Origin: Sphingomonas sp. G-3-2-10
GTDB taxonomy: Bacteria; Pseudomonadota; Alphaproteobacteria; Sphingomonadales; Sphingomonadaceae
Direction of reading: 5' to 3'
Length of the DNA: 64,000 nt
Assembly: GCF_012927115.1 (NCBI RefSeq)
Contig: NZ_JABBFY010000001.1
Coordinates: forward strand, 2,914,001 to 2,978,000
Part shown: positions 19,688 through 28,256 of the stretch, in pieces
How positions within the stretch are numbered: position 1 is the first letter of the stretch
Layout: the number at the start of each line of letters is the position of its first letter
Translations under genes and position numbers: made by a program
Notes under the pieces: generated by a model
Told to the model about the DNA's origin: nothing
The model's input: the letters and a program-made list of their open reading frames with translations, nothing else
Database searches by the model: none

Positions 19688-21454
19688 ATGCCGCGTTCCG
19701 CCTTGATGCTCGGGGCTTCCGCCCTGCTTCTCACCTCCGCCGCGCCGCCGCCACCGCCGCCCGTTCAGGACGGCAAGCGCGCGCAGGACCGTCAGGACCG
19801 CTCGCCGGTCCGCTGCCGGACCGTCGCGGACAATGGCGAATATCGGAGCCAGCCGCGCTACACGCCGCCGCCCGCCTATGCGCCGCCGCCGGCACCCCCG
19901 CCGCCACCCTCCGCACCGCCGCCGCCGGTCATGATGCGCTCCGAAGCCACGGTCACCGGCAATCGCGTCCGCACGCCTGTCGCCACGGGCAAGGTCGCCG
20001 CGCCGGGAGGCTATACCGCCGCACCCTATGGCGCGCCGGGCAACACCGAGCGCTATGACGGCAAGGACGTCGGATCGATCCAGTCGGTGCTGGCGCAGCC
20101 CGTCTCCACTTTCTCGGTCGATGTCGACACCGGCGCCTACGCCAACGTCCGCCGTTTCCTGAAGCAGGGCGCTACGCCCCCGGCGGAAGCAGTGCGTACC
20201 GAGGAGATGATCAACTATTTCCGCTACGATTATCCGCGCCCCACGTCGCGCGACGTGCCGTTCAGCGTCACCACCGATGTCGCGCAGACGCCGTGGAACC
20301 CGAACACCCGCCTGATGCGGATCGGCCTGCGCGGCTATGACGTGGAAGCGCGCGGACGGCCCTCCGCCAATCTCGTCTTCCTGATCGACGTGTCGGGATC
20401 GATGGAATCGGCCGACAAGCTGCCGCTGGTGAAGCACGCCCTCACTTTGGTCGCGCAACGGATGCGGCCGCAGGACAAGGTTTCGATCGTGGTCTATGCG
20501 GGCGCTGCCGGCGTCGTCCTCGAACCCACCTCGCGCCCCGAATATGTGAAGCAGGCGATCGACTGCCTCTCGGCCGGCGGATCGACCGCGGGCGGAGCTG
20601 GCATCAAGCTGGCCTATGACGTCGCCCGCGCGAACTTCATCAGGGGCGGGATCAACCGCATCCTGCTGGCCACCGATGGCGACTTCAACGTCGGGATCAA
20701 CGACAACAAGGCGCTGGAGGCACTGGTCAAGCGCAACCGCGACGACGGGATCACGCTGACCACGCTCGGCTTCGGCACCGGCAATTACAACGAAGCGATG
20801 ATGGAGCGGATCGCCGATGTCGGGAACGGCAACTACGCGTACATCGATAGCGCGATGGAAGCGCAGAAAGTGCTCGACGACGAGCTTTCCGCCACCCTCT
20901 TTACCATCGCCAAGGACGTGAAGATCCAGGTCGAGTTCAACCCGGCGCAGGTGAAGGAATATCGCCTGATCGGCTATGAGAACCGCGCGCTGAAGGAAGA
21001 GGATTTCGACAACGACACGGTCGACGCCGGCGACATCGGCGCGGGGCATCAGGTGACCGCCTTGTACGAGATCGTGCCGGCGAGTGGCCCGGGCTGGCTG
21101 CCCGATCGCCGCTACGACGCGAATCGCCCCGCGCCCGCGCCTTCGGCCGGCGGCGAAGCGGCGTTCGTGAAGCTGCGCTACAAATTGCCCGGAAACGAGA
21201 CGTCGCGACTGATCTCGCGCCCCGTTCCGGCCGGATTGATTCGCACCGCACAGGCTCCGCGCGGCGACATGGCGTTCATCACCGCCGTGGCCGCCTTCGG
21301 ACAGCGGCTTCGCGGCGACAAGTATCTGAATAACTTCGGTTACTCGCAGATTCTGGGCCTCGCGGGCAGCTCGAACAACTATTGGCGCACCGAGTTCGGC
21401 CAGCTGGTCCGTCTCGCAGATGCACAAAACCCGCGTTCGAGGCGCGACGACTAG
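19688..21454 (+). CDS. VWA domain protein with DUF3520 (YfbK-like)
   Basis: 588 residues, GGGGAGAG ribosome site before ATG 19688. Short hydrophobic leader (LMLGASALLLTSA), then a proline-rich linker (about 20-85), an N-terminal von Willebrand-associated region (FSVDVDTGAYANVRRFL, MINYFRYDYPRP), a VWA domain with MIDAS motif DVSGSM near residue 238, and a C-terminal DUF3520 region (about 410-580). Likely secreted or envelope-bound, binding a metal-dependent protein partner. YfbK-type proteins have no assigned enzymatic role. Nearest downstream gene is the HhH protein. Confidence 0.9.
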   Translation: MPRSALMLGASALLLTSAAPPPPPPVQDGKRAQDRQDRSPVRCRTVADNGEYRSQPRYTPPPAYAPPPAPPPPPSAPPPPVMMRSEATVTGNRVRTPVATGKVAAPGGYTAAPYGAPGNTERYDGKDVGSIQSVLAQPVSTFSVDVDTGAYANVRRFLKQGATPPAEAVRTEEMINYFRYDYPRPTSRDVPFSVTTDVAQTPWNPNTRLMRIGLRGYDVEARGRPSANLVFLIDVSGSMESADKLPLVKHALTLVAQRMRPQDKVSIVVYAGAAGVVLEPTSRPEYVKQAIDCLSAGGSTAGGAGIKLAYDVARANFIRGGINRILLATDGDFNVGINDNKALEALVKRNRDDGITLTTLGFGTGNYNEAMMERIADVGNGNYAYIDSAMEAQKVLDDELSATLFTIAKDVKIQVEFNPAQVKEYRLIGYENRALKEEDFDNDTVDAGDIGAGHQVTALYEIVPASGPGWLPDRRYDANRPAPAPSAGGEAAFVKLRYKLPGNETSRLISRPVPAGLIRTAQAPRGDMAFITAVAAFGQRLRGDKYLNNFGYSQILGLAGSSNNYWRTEFGQLVRLADAQNPRSRRDD

Positions 21455-21520
21455 CTGGACGCGGCCCGAACCAGCGCTATGTCTCGGATAAGACTCGGGG
21501 CTTAGCGCTGGGAGGGCGCC

Positions 21521-22666
21521 ATGATGAAATCGCTGCAATCGACCACCCCGCTGGTGCCGGGCGGTCCGGACTGGCTCACCTTGCCCTTCGCGCTGATCGG
21601 CGCGGTGGTGCTCGTCGTGCTGCTGATCCTGTGGTGGATCACGATGGCCGCCGCGCGCCGTGCCCGCATCCGCCGAGAGGAAGCCGAGAACGAAGCGGCA
21701 TGGCAGCTCGAGCAGGAAGTGCCGCCGACCCGGCCAATCACCCCGCCGCCGCCGCTGGCCGCGATCCCGGTCGCCCCGCCGCTGCCCCCGCTCCCCACGC
21801 CCGAACCGCTGGCCGAAATCGTCCCCGAACCGGCCGTCGAAGCAGCGCCGGAACCCGAGCCGGTCGCGGAGATCGCCCCCGAACCGGAACCCGAGCCTGA
21901 GGCGGTTGTCGAAGCCGTCGAGCCGGTGATCGAAGCCGCGCCGGAGCCGGAAGCCCTCGCCGAAGCCGAGACGGTCGAAGAAGCGCCTGCCGCCGAACCG
22001 GAAGCGATCGAAACCGTAGCGGAGCCGGTCGTTGAACCGGAACCCGAACCCGTAGCTGAGGTCGTGGAAACGGCCGTCGAAGCCGCGCCCGAACCCGAGC
22101 CGCTGGCCGACGAACCGATCGCGGCCGCGGCGCCGTTCGACGCCAGCCCGGCCACGCTCGCCGCCGATCTGGCCGAGCCCGCTCCGGAACCCGAGCCTGT
22201 CGTCGAAACGGCGCCCCAGCCCGAGCCGGTCGCGGAAGAAGCGCCCGTCACCGAAATCGCGCCCGCGCCCGCGATCGAACCCGAACCGGTCGCCGCTCCG
22301 GTCGAGCATATCGCCACCGAGACCGCGCCCGAACTCGCCGCCGTCGAACTGCCGGCCGAGGCAGTCGCGCCGGAGCCGGAGCCGGAATTGGCACCCGAAC
22401 CCGCCCCGGCACCCGTTGCCGCCAGTGGCCCGGACGATCTCACGCGCATGAAGGGCGTCGGCCCGCGCCTCGCCGAACGGCTCAACAGCGTCGGCGTGAC
22501 CAGCTTTGCCCAGATCGCCGCGCTCTCGCCCGACGAAGCCGCCGCGCTCGACGCCAAGCTGGGCGACTTCCAGGGCCGCCTGTCGCGCGACCGGTGGATC
22601 GATCAGGCCGGCTATCTCGCCAGCGGCGATATCGAGGGCTTCGAAGGCACGTTCGGCAAGCTCTGA
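21521..22666 (+). CDS. Membrane-anchored Glu/Pro/Ala-rich protein with helix-hairpin-helix tail
   Basis: 381 residues in three parts: one transmembrane helix (about 18-42, ALIGAVVLVVLLILWWI), a 240-residue low-complexity linker of repeated PEP, EPEP and VAE units (about 70-305), and a C-terminal helix-hairpin-helix domain (DDLTRMKGVGPRLAERLNSV, about 308-381). Such HhH tails resemble predicted 5' flap endonuclease-like or DNA-binding modules. Orientation would place an acidic rod in the cytoplasm with a DNA-binding tip, but this is inference. GGGAGG precedes the ATG; a second ATG follows at once. Confidence 0.85.
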   Translation: MMKSLQSTTPLVPGGPDWLTLPFALIGAVVLVVLLILWWITMAAARRARIRREEAENEAAWQLEQEVPPTRPITPPPPLAAIPVAPPLPPLPTPEPLAEIVPEPAVEAAPEPEPVAEIAPEPEPEPEAVVEAVEPVIEAAPEPEALAEAETVEEAPAAEPEAIETVAEPVVEPEPEPVAEVVETAVEAAPEPEPLADEPIAAAAPFDASPATLAADLAEPAPEPEPVVETAPQPEPVAEEAPVTEIAPAPAIEPEPVAAPVEHIATETAPELAAVELPAEAVAPEPEPELAPEPAPAPVAASGPDDLTRMKGVGPRLAERLNSVGVTSFAQIAALSPDEAAALDAKLGDFQGRLSRDRWIDQAGYLASGDIEGFEGTFGKL

Positions 22667-22669
22667 CGC

Positions 22670-23227
22670 TTACGTAAATCCTCCCCCCTCCAGAGGAGGA
22701 TTTTTGAAGGCCTGGCGGTTGAGCGCCCCAGCATTGGCTTCGAACGCAGCGACGATCTCGTCGAAGCTGCGATCGAGCCCGATCGCGCTCAGGCTGATGT
22801 CGCCAAAGCCCATCGCCTTGTTCGCGCCTGCCGTACGACCCTGCAACGTCGTCGAGGGATAGTCCGCCGGATCGCGCAGCCACAGGGTCAGCATGCGCTG
22901 GCGCTGGATTTCGCCGATCGCCGCGCGGTCGAACGCGTCCCACGGGATCGTCGTTTCCGACCAGCGCCGGTAATAAAGGCCCTCGGGACTCATCTCGATC
23001 ACCGGACCGCCGCTGAAGAACTGGCGCGACCAGGCGACGCCCGCCAGCCCGAAAAAGACGATCGCCGCCCAACCGAGCCACGGCACCGGGATCAGGATTC
23101 CGAACGGCAGCCTCGCCAGATCATCGGGAAAGCGCGTCACCATCCACGCGCCGGCCGCGACGAACGCGATACTGCCCAGCATCATCGGCGCGACCCTGGC
23201 CTTCGATGTCTCCGCCACGAAATGCAT
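22670..23227 (-). CDS. STM3941 family protein
   Basis: 185 residues. Two N-terminal transmembrane helices (about 14-32 and 43-65) precede a PH-like soluble domain ([28 protein letters not shown]) matching the STM3941 family of uncharacterised proteins. GGGGGGA lies upstream of the ATG. The last ten residues ([10 protein letters not shown]) are encoded by the hairpin that terminates the convergent gene, so the C-terminus has probably been extended by read-in of a repeat or terminator sequence. Confidence 0.82.
   Translation of the reverse strand: MHFVAETSKARVAPMMLGSIAFVAAGAWMVTRFPDDLARLPFGILIPVPWLGWAAIVFFGLAGVAWSRQFFSGGPVIEMSPEGLYYRRWSETTIPWDAFDRAAIGEIQRQRMLTLWLRDPADYPSTTLQGRTAGANKAMGFGDISLSAIGLDRSFDEIVAAFEANAGALNRQAFKNPPLEGGGFT
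22676..22705 (+). terminator. Intrinsic terminator after the HhH protein
   Basis: Stem AAATCCTCC (22676-22684) and GGAGGATTT (22695-22703), 10-nt loop, then more T. It lies inside the 3' end of the opposite-strand gene 22670-23227, encoding that protein's NPPLEGGGF tail. Confidence 0.7.
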
Positions 23228-23264
23228 CCACGTCCCCCCAACGCCATGCTTCGGAGCAGCCGCC

Positions 23265-24590
23265 TCAGTCGTCCGCGCGGCTCACCAGCAGCTTGTCGAT
23301 CTTGCGTTCGTCCATATCGACGATCTCGAAGCGCCAGCCCTGCTCGACGAAATGTTCGCCTTCCTTGGGCAGATGCTTGAGCACCGCCAGCGCCAGACCC
23401 GCGACGGTCGCGTAATCGCGGTCCTCGTCCAGATCCATGCCCAGCCGCTCGGCAAGCCCATCGGCAGGCATCTGGCCCGAGACGAGGAACGAACCGTCCT
23501 CGCGCACGATCACGTTGGGATTCTCGCCCGGAACCTTGTCCGACGAAAGCTCGCCCGCGATCGCGGCCAGCAGGTTCGCCGGAGTCACAATGCCTTCGAA
23601 ATGGCCATATTCGTCATGGACCAGCCCCATCGGCACTTCCGCGCGGCGCAGCGCACCCAGCGCGTCCATCGCATCGACCTGATCGGGCAGCACCGGCGCG
23701 GTGCGCGTCAGCTTGCGCAGATCGAGCGTCTCGCCGCGGAACAGCGCGCCGACGATGTCGCGCGCCTGGACCACGCCGATCACCGTGTCGATCGACCCTT
23801 CGCCCACCGGCAGGCGGGTGTGCGGCGTCTGGAGCAAAGCCTCGCGGATGCCGGCATCGTCGAGATTGACGTCGATCCAGTCCACATCGGTGCGCGGCGT
23901 CATCACTTCGCGCACCGGCCGATCGGCAAGGCGCACCACGCTGGAGATGATCGAGCGCTCATGCTCCTCGATCACGCCCGATCGGGTCGCTTCGGCGACG
24001 ATCAGATGGAGTTCTTCCGCGGTGACGCGATTTTCCGATTCGCGGTTCAGCCCGATCAGGCGGAAGATCAGCCCGCTGCTCTTGTCGAGCAGCCACACGA
24101 TCGGTGCAGTCACCTTGCTGAGCCACAGCATTGGCACAGCGACCAGCACCGCGATCGGCTCGGGCGAGCGCAGCGCGAATTGCTTGGGCACGAGTTCGCC
24201 GACGATCAGCGAGGCATAAGTGGTCAGCGCGATGACGAGGGTCAGGCCCACCGTCTCCGCCGTTTCGGCCTCCAGCCCGAGATATTCCAGCCGTGCCGCG
24301 ACCGGCCCGCCAAGGCTCGATCCCGAATAGGCGCCGGCAATGATGCCGATCAGGGTGATGCCGATCTGGACGGTCGAGAGAAACTTGCCCGGATCGGACG
24401 CCAGCTCCATCGCGGTCTTCGCGCCGCCCTTGCCCGCGCGCGCCAGAGCATCGAGCCTTGCGGTGCGCGCCGACACAATGGCCAGTTCGGACATGGCGAA
24501 AACGCCGTTGAGCGCGATCAGCGCGAGGATGATCGCGACGTCGATCCAGGGAAAGGAAGGGAGAGGGTCCATCGGAGGTGCGCTCTCCAT
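23265..24590 (-). CDS. CNNM/CorC-HlyC family transporter-associated protein
   Basis: 441 residues. N-terminal DUF21 membrane domain with about four helices (1-190), a CBS pair (about 205-335, [14 protein letters not shown]) and a C-terminal CorC_HlyC domain (about 345-435, [22 protein letters not shown]). Family members are linked to magnesium/cobalt efflux or membrane integrity; 'hemolysin' is a legacy name. The start may instead be the ATG at 24572 ([12 protein letters not shown]), which puts the first helix closer to the terminus. Separated by 60 nt from tadA. Confidence 0.92.
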   Translation of the reverse strand: MESAPPMDPLPSFPWIDVAIILALIALNGVFAMSELAIVSARTARLDALARAGKGGAKTAMELASDPGKFLSTVQIGITLIGIIAGAYSGSSLGGPVAARLEYLGLEAETAETVGLTLVIALTTYASLIVGELVPKQFALRSPEPIAVLVAVPMLWLSKVTAPIVWLLDKSSGLIFRLIGLNRESENRVTAEELHLIVAEATRSGVIEEHERSIISSVVRLADRPVREVMTPRTDVDWIDVNLDDAGIREALLQTPHTRLPVGEGSIDTVIGVVQARDIVGALFRGETLDLRKLTRTAPVLPDQVDAMDALGALRRAEVPMGLVHDEYGHFEGIVTPANLLAAIAGELSSDKVPGENPNVIVREDGSFLVSGQMPADGLAERLGMDLDEDRDYATVAGLALAVLKHLPKEGEHFVEQGWRFEIVDMDERKIDKLLVSRADD

Positions 24591-24650
24591 AGCGGCAACC
24601 CGCCCCGAATCACAACAACGCCCTGCGGAATTCGGCTCGAGAGGACGATT

Positions 24651-25103
24651 TCAGGCGCGCCGGTCCCTGAAAAAGTCACGCAGCAGCGCCGCCGCCTCGC
24701 CTTCGCCGATCCCCGGATACACCTCCGGCCGGTGATGGCAGGTCGGCTGGGAGAAGAAACGCGGTCCATGCTCCACCGCGCCGCCCTTGGGATCCGCCGC
24801 GCCATAATAGAGGCGCGAGATCCGGGCATGGGCGATCGCCCCCGCGCACATCGCGCATGGCTCCAGCGTCACCCACAGGTCGCAATCTTCCAGCCGGTCG
24901 CGGCCCAGCAGCTTAGCCGCTTCGCGAATCACCAGCATCTCGGCATGGGCGGTCGGATCGTGCAGGTCGCGCGGCGCATTGCCGGCGCTGGCGACGATCC
25001 GCCCGCGATGCACCAGCACCGCGCCGACCGGGACTTCGCCGGCATCGGCGGCGGCGCGAGCCGCGTCCAGCGCAGCGCGCATCGGTTCGGGAAGCGGGAA
25101 CAT
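24651..25103 (-). CDS. tadA: tRNA-specific adenosine deaminase
   Basis: 150 residues. Deaminates A34 of tRNA-Arg(ACG) to inosine. Zinc ligands and proton shuttle are intact: HAEM (near residue 53) and PCAMC (near 83), with the family N-terminal region PVGAVLV. Starts at ATG 25103 and lies in a minus-strand run with the CorC-like gene downstream and the YqaE/Pmp3-type gene upstream. Confidence 0.96.
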   Translation of the reverse strand: MFPLPEPMRAALDAARAAADAGEVPVGAVLVHRGRIVASAGNAPRDLHDPTAHAEMLVIREAAKLLGRDRLEDCDLWVTLEPCAMCAGAIAHARISRLYYGAADPKGGAVEHGPRFFSQPTCHHRPEVYPGIGEGEAAALLRDFFRDRRA

Positions 25104-25134
25104 GGACGGGGCTTAGCGGCCCCGCCCCGATCCG

Positions 25135-25317
25135 TCACGCCGGCAACAGCCGCCGTCCGTCCAGCACGGTCCACAACGCATAGACCATGCCTGGCACGAA
25201 CCCGAGCACGGTCAGCCCGCAGGCGATCAGGAAGGCGCCGTCGCCGCCACGGGCGAGATACACCCCCAGCGGCGGCGCCAATGCCGCCGCCGCGATCCGG
25301 CCCGGCGACGCGTTCAT
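25135..25317 (-). CDS. YqaE/Pmp3-family small membrane protein
   Basis: 60 residues with two hydrophobic helices ([17 protein letters not shown] and [23 protein letters not shown]) separated by a short loop, the Pmp3/YqaE/stress-response layout; the PPLGVYL motif is characteristic. The start is ATG 25317, sharing its A with the stop of the upstream gene (TAATG); the longer frame in the same register runs through that gene. Plasma-membrane stress protein, exact role unknown. Confidence 0.82.
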   Translation of the reverse strand: MNASPGRIAAAALAPPLGVYLARGGDGAFLIACGLTVLGFVPGMVYALWTVLDGRRLLPA

Positions 25318-25604
25318 TACTTCTTCTCGGCAGGCGCAGTCGAATTGGCCTGCTTCACTTCGATGGTCGGCAGGGTGACGGTCGTGTTCTTCATTTCGAC
25401 CACCGGCACCTGCACCACGGTGTTCGTGGTGGTGAGGTCGATCGAGCCGGTATCGGCCTTCACCTTGGGCAGCTGGCCGCCCTTCATGTCGAAGCTGACT
25501 TGCGGCCACTGGCCCTGCTGCATCTGAATATTGAGCATTCCCAGCGACATCAGGACGACGGCGCCAAGAGCCACGAGGCCGAGAAGGACAAGAATTCCAC
25601 GCAT
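25317..25604 (-). CDS. Small membrane-anchored protein of unknown function
   Basis: 95 residues. One N-terminal helix ([22 protein letters not shown]), then a soluble part rich in Val/Thr and Lys ([19 protein letters not shown]). ATG 25604 is preferred over an upstream TTG at 25619 because GGGGAA lies about 8 nt before it. The periplasmic part has no recognised domain. Coupled by one shared base to the YqaE-type gene. Confidence 0.72.
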   Translation of the reverse strand: MRGILVLLGLVALGAVVLMSLGMLNIQMQQGQWPQVSFDMKGGQLPKVKADTGSIDLTTTNTVVQVPVVEMKNTTVTLPTIEVKQANSTAPAEKK

Positions 25605-25694
25605 GGTTCGTTTCCCCAATTGATCCGTTTGCGTAATAACGCATCATTCACCATGCGGGTTGCGTGGGCACAAGGCTTATTCGGGGCGAATCGG

Positions 25695-25723
25695 TTGACG
25701 CCCCGTCCCATTCCGACTATCGG
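25695..25723 (+). promoter_or_regulatory. Candidate rpmB promoter
   Basis: TTGACG, 17-nt spacer and TATCGG, ending about 50 nt before the rpmB ATG. The -35 element is strong and the -10 weak; called by pattern and spacing only. Confidence 0.4.
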
Positions 25724-25775
25724 GACGCCCTTTCCGGCTCCAAATGTGTTGGGGCCAAAGCCAGGATTTACAGCG

Positions 25776-26072
25776 ATGTCGCGCATTTGCGAGCTGACCG
25801 GCAAGGGCCGGCAGGTGGGAAACAACGTTTCGCACGCCAACAACAAGACCAAGCGTACCTTTCTGCCGAACCTGCAGAATGTGACCCTGCTGTCTGACGC
25901 GCTCGGCAAGAGCGTGAAGCTGCGCGTTTCGACCCACGGCCTGCGTTCGGTCGAGCATGTCGGCGGCCTCGACAACTGGCTGCTCAAGACCAGCGACGAC
26001 GATCTCTCGCTGCGCTGCCGCCGCCTGAAGCGCGACGTGCGCAAGGCGTCGGCCGAGAAGGCCGCCGCCTAA
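25776..26072 (+). CDS. rpmB: 50S ribosomal protein L28
   Basis: 98 residues, the length normal for alphaproteobacterial L28. [20 protein letters not shown] and [12 protein letters not shown] are canonical. A component of the large ribosomal subunit. The frame extends far upstream antisense to other genes, but only ATG 25776 gives the family N-terminus. Followed by an intrinsic terminator; transcribed alone. Confidence 0.98.
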   Translation: MSRICELTGKGRQVGNNVSHANNKTKRTFLPNLQNVTLLSDALGKSVKLRVSTHGLRSVEHVGGLDNWLLKTSDDDLSLRCRRLKRDVRKASAEKAAA

Positions 26073-26101
26073 CTCCTTTCTCGCTTAACGGCGAGTAGCG
26101 G

Positions 26102-26131
26102 GCCCGTTCTCCAGCCGGAGAGCGGGCTTTT
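26102..26131 (+). terminator. rpmB terminator
   Basis: Stem GCCCGTTCTCC/GGAGAGCGGGC (one G-T pair) with AGCC loop, followed by TTTT, 30 nt after the rpmB stop. Confidence 0.88.
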
Positions 26132-26142
26132 CGCGTTTGGCT

Positions 26143-26184
26143 GGTTCAGCGGAGCTGAACCGGTGGGGGAGCGGGCCGGCACCG
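26143..26184. repeat. Dispersed repeat: TTCAG hairpin plus G-rich box, copy 1
   Basis: Hairpin GGTTCAGC-GGA-GCTGAACC followed by GGTGGGGGAGCGGGCCGG. The same box and a related GTTCAG hairpin recur at 52842-52895, near another gene end. Confidence 0.6.
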
Positions 26185-26201
26185 TCTAACAAAAACCGCC
26201 G

Positions 26202-27176
26202 CTACTCCTTCTCCAGCCGGAACTTGAGCAGCAACGATTGCTCGAACCACATCCGGTTATCGTCCGACGCGATCCAGACGATGGTCGAATCGCCTTCCCG
26301 CACCACCGCCAGCGCTTCGAAATTGTCGTGGAGCAGCGGCGCGGCCAGCGTCGCGATCTCGCGTCCGCTCACCACCGCGCCCGCGCGAACCCATGCCGGG
26401 TCGACGATCACCAGCTTCGCGGTGAAGAATTCGGAAAAGCTCACCCGGCGATTGAGCACCAGCCAGCGGCCATCGGGCAGCTCGGCCATGTCGGTCGGAT
26501 CGTATCCGGCGGGCGGCTGATAGCCGAACAGCATCGTCGCGACCTTGGGATCGGTCGGGTCCCCGGCGAACCGCACCGCCGCGCGGCCCTTCCTGCCCGG
26601 CCCCGGCGTGGTCTCGCTGATGACGATGAACGCCCCCGACCGCAGGCGCACCATCGATTCCGGACCGCCATTGTCGTTCCAGCGGCGCATCGACGCCGGC
26701 TGGGCATGGGCCTCGGCCTTGCCGTCCGGACCGAAGCGCCAGATCGCGCCATATTGCTCGAACCCCACCCAGACCCTGCCGGTCGCGGGGTCGCGAGTCA
26801 TCGATTCGCTGTCGCGTTGCGCCTTGTACCAGCCGGTGCCCGGCCCGGCGGACAGCGCGCCGAACCAGACATTGCGCGGCTGCCAGTCGCTGCCGAGGCT
26901 GAACGCGACGAGATGCCCGCCATCGCTCAGCAGCGTGAAGCGATCCCCCACCAGCGTCATCGCCGAGAAGCCGCCGAACACATGCTGCGATCCGGTCAGC
27001 CTCAGTCCGCCCAGATAGGTAAGCTGCCCCACCCGCACCCGCGCGGGATCGGCGGGATCGAGCGCGACCCGATCGACCGACATCGTCGCGCCCGAGCGGA
27101 ACCGCTCCAGCGGCTCCTCGCCCGAAGCCGAGAGATTGAGGAACAGCAGGAACAGGACCGAGAGCCAGACGCGCAT
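26202..27176 (-). CDS. Esterase-like phytase-fold protein
   Basis: About 324 residues from ATG 27176; the frame is open to 27224, but MRVWLSVLFLLFLNLSASG is a good signal peptide starting at 27176. The body (LTYLGGLRLTGSQHVFGGFSAM, SESMTRDPATGRVWVGFE, HDNFEALAVV) fits the 'esterase-like activity of phytase' beta-propeller family (PF13449-like). Family members are periplasmic and of uncertain activity, so phosphatase or esterase function is unproven. It is the only gene on its strand here, ending close to the repeat after rpmB. Confidence 0.8.
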   Translation of the reverse strand: MRVWLSVLFLLFLNLSASGEEPLERFRSGATMSVDRVALDPADPARVRVGQLTYLGGLRLTGSQHVFGGFSAMTLVGDRFTLLSDGGHLVAFSLGSDWQPRNVWFGALSAGPGTGWYKAQRDSESMTRDPATGRVWVGFEQYGAIWRFGPDGKAEAHAQPASMRRWNDNGGPESMVRLRSGAFIVISETTPGPGRKGRAAVRFAGDPTDPKVATMLFGYQPPAGYDPTDMAELPDGRWLVLNRRVSFSEFFTAKLVIVDPAWVRAGAVVSGREIATLAAPLLHDNFEALAVVREGDSTIVWIASDDNRMWFEQSLLLKFRLEKE

Positions 27177-27499
27177 CGCGGCGATCATAGGCGAAGTCGG
27201 GGCGCGGGACACCCACTGGAACATGAACCTCAGATAACGGCGCCGTTCAGCCAGCGATCAAGGGAACTCCGCTAGGCCAGAGGTGTTGTAGGCGTACGAG
27301 ACTCCCTCGCGTTGCGTATCGAGGGTAGAGGGCCGGTCCTTCGGGACCGGCCCTCTTCGTTTCCATTTCCCTTTTGGAAAAGCCGCTCCCCGGCAGGGTC
27401 GCGACGACGGCAAAGCCGCCGTCGGAGACGGGTTGGCCGCCGGCCGTGCCCGTCGCTGCGCTTCGCGCATCGGCCCGGCCGTAGCCGCGCCTGCGCCGG
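27177..27499. other. 323-bp gene-free stretch with strong hairpins
   Basis: No convincing gene. It holds a perfect 13-bp hairpin (27327-27356, TTCG loop) followed on the plus strand by T-rich sequence, and a GC-rich structured part around 27401-27430 (GACGGC/GCCGTC). The plus-strand side of the main hairpin looks more terminator-like, although no plus-strand gene precedes it. Confidence 0.5.
27327..27356. terminator. Strong TTCG-loop hairpin terminator
   Basis: AGAGGGCCGGTCC, TTCG, GGACCGGCCCTCT: 13-bp perfect stem. On the plus strand it is followed by TCGTTTCCATTTCCCTTTT. It may end phbB transcripts on the minus strand, an unannotated plus-strand RNA, or both. Confidence 0.6.
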
Positions 27500-28222
27500 T
27501 CAGTACATATGCTGTCCGCCGTTGATCGACAGCGTCGATCCGGTGACGAAGCCGCCCTCTTCCGAGCAAAGGAAGGTCACGCCGCGCGCGATCTCGCTCG
27601 CCTGGCCCAGACGGCCGACGGGGATCTTCGCGACGATCTTTTCGAGCACCTCGGCCGGCACCGCCGCCACCATGTCGGTGTCGATATAGCCCGGCGCGAT
27701 CGCGTTCACGGTCACGCCCGCCTTCGCGCCCTCCTGCGCCAGCGCCTTGGTGAAGCCGTGGATGCCGGATTTGGCGGCAGCATAATTGACCTGGCCGTAC
27801 TGGCCCGCCTGACCGTTGATCGAGCCGATATTGACGATGCGGCCCCACTTGCGGTTGCGCATGCCCGGGAAAGTCGCATGCGCCATGTTGAAGCAGCCGC
27901 CCAGATTGATGCGGATCACGTCTTCCCACATGTCGCGGGTCATCTTCAGGATCGTGCCGTCGCGCGTGATGCCGGCATTGTTCACGACGATGTCGATCGG
28001 CCCCAGTTCGGCCTCGACCTGCGCCACGCCTGCCTGCACCGCTTCGAAATCGCCCACGTCCCATTTGAACGAGCGGATGCCGGTGCGATCGGTGAAGGCC
28101 TTTGCCGCGTCGTCGTTGCCGCCATAATTGGCGGCGACGGTCACGCCCTTCTCCTGCAGCGCCAGGCTGATCGCCTCGCCGATGCCACGAGTACCGCCGG
28201 TTACGATCGCGACGCGCGCCAT
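27500..28222 (-). CDS. phbB: Acetoacetyl-CoA reductase (PHA synthesis)
   Basis: 240 residues, an SDR enzyme that reduces acetoacetyl-CoA to (R)-3-hydroxybutyryl-CoA with NADPH for polyhydroxyalkanoate synthesis. Cofactor motif VTGGTRGIGEAI, NNAGITRDGT, and catalytic Tyr/Lys in VNYAAAKSG; the C-terminal FVTGSTLSINGGQHMY is diagnostic of PhaB. GAGGAA lies before ATG 28222; the longer upstream frame is a shadow of intergenic DNA. The synthase and phasin lie about 20 kb away on the same strand. No phaA thiolase is adjacent. Confidence 0.95.
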   Translation of the reverse strand: MARVAIVTGGTRGIGEAISLALQEKGVTVAANYGGNDDAAKAFTDRTGIRSFKWDVGDFEAVQAGVAQVEAELGPIDIVVNNAGITRDGTILKMTRDMWEDVIRINLGGCFNMAHATFPGMRNRKWGRIVNIGSINGQAGQYGQVNYAAAKSGIHGFTKALAQEGAKAGVTVNAIAPGYIDTDMVAAVPAEVLEKIVAKIPVGRLGQASEIARGVTFLCSEEGGFVTGSTLSINGGQHMY

Positions 28223-28256
28223 GAGCAATTCCTCTCGTTGTTCAATCGTATGAACG

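Noticed and set aside
19673..22309. 878-residue minus-strand frame rich in Gly, Asp and Arg
   Set aside because: Complement of the VWA and HhH protein genes; the repeats are the mirrored Glu/Pro codons.
21740..22420. Short tandem repeats resembling an array
   Set aside because: These are in-frame codons for PEP and VAE units, irregular in spacing, with no constant repeat or spacer, so not CRISPR.
23352..26072. 906-residue frame that includes rpmB at its end
   Set aside because: Most of it is antisense to the CorC-like and tadA genes; only the last 98 residues (L28) are real.
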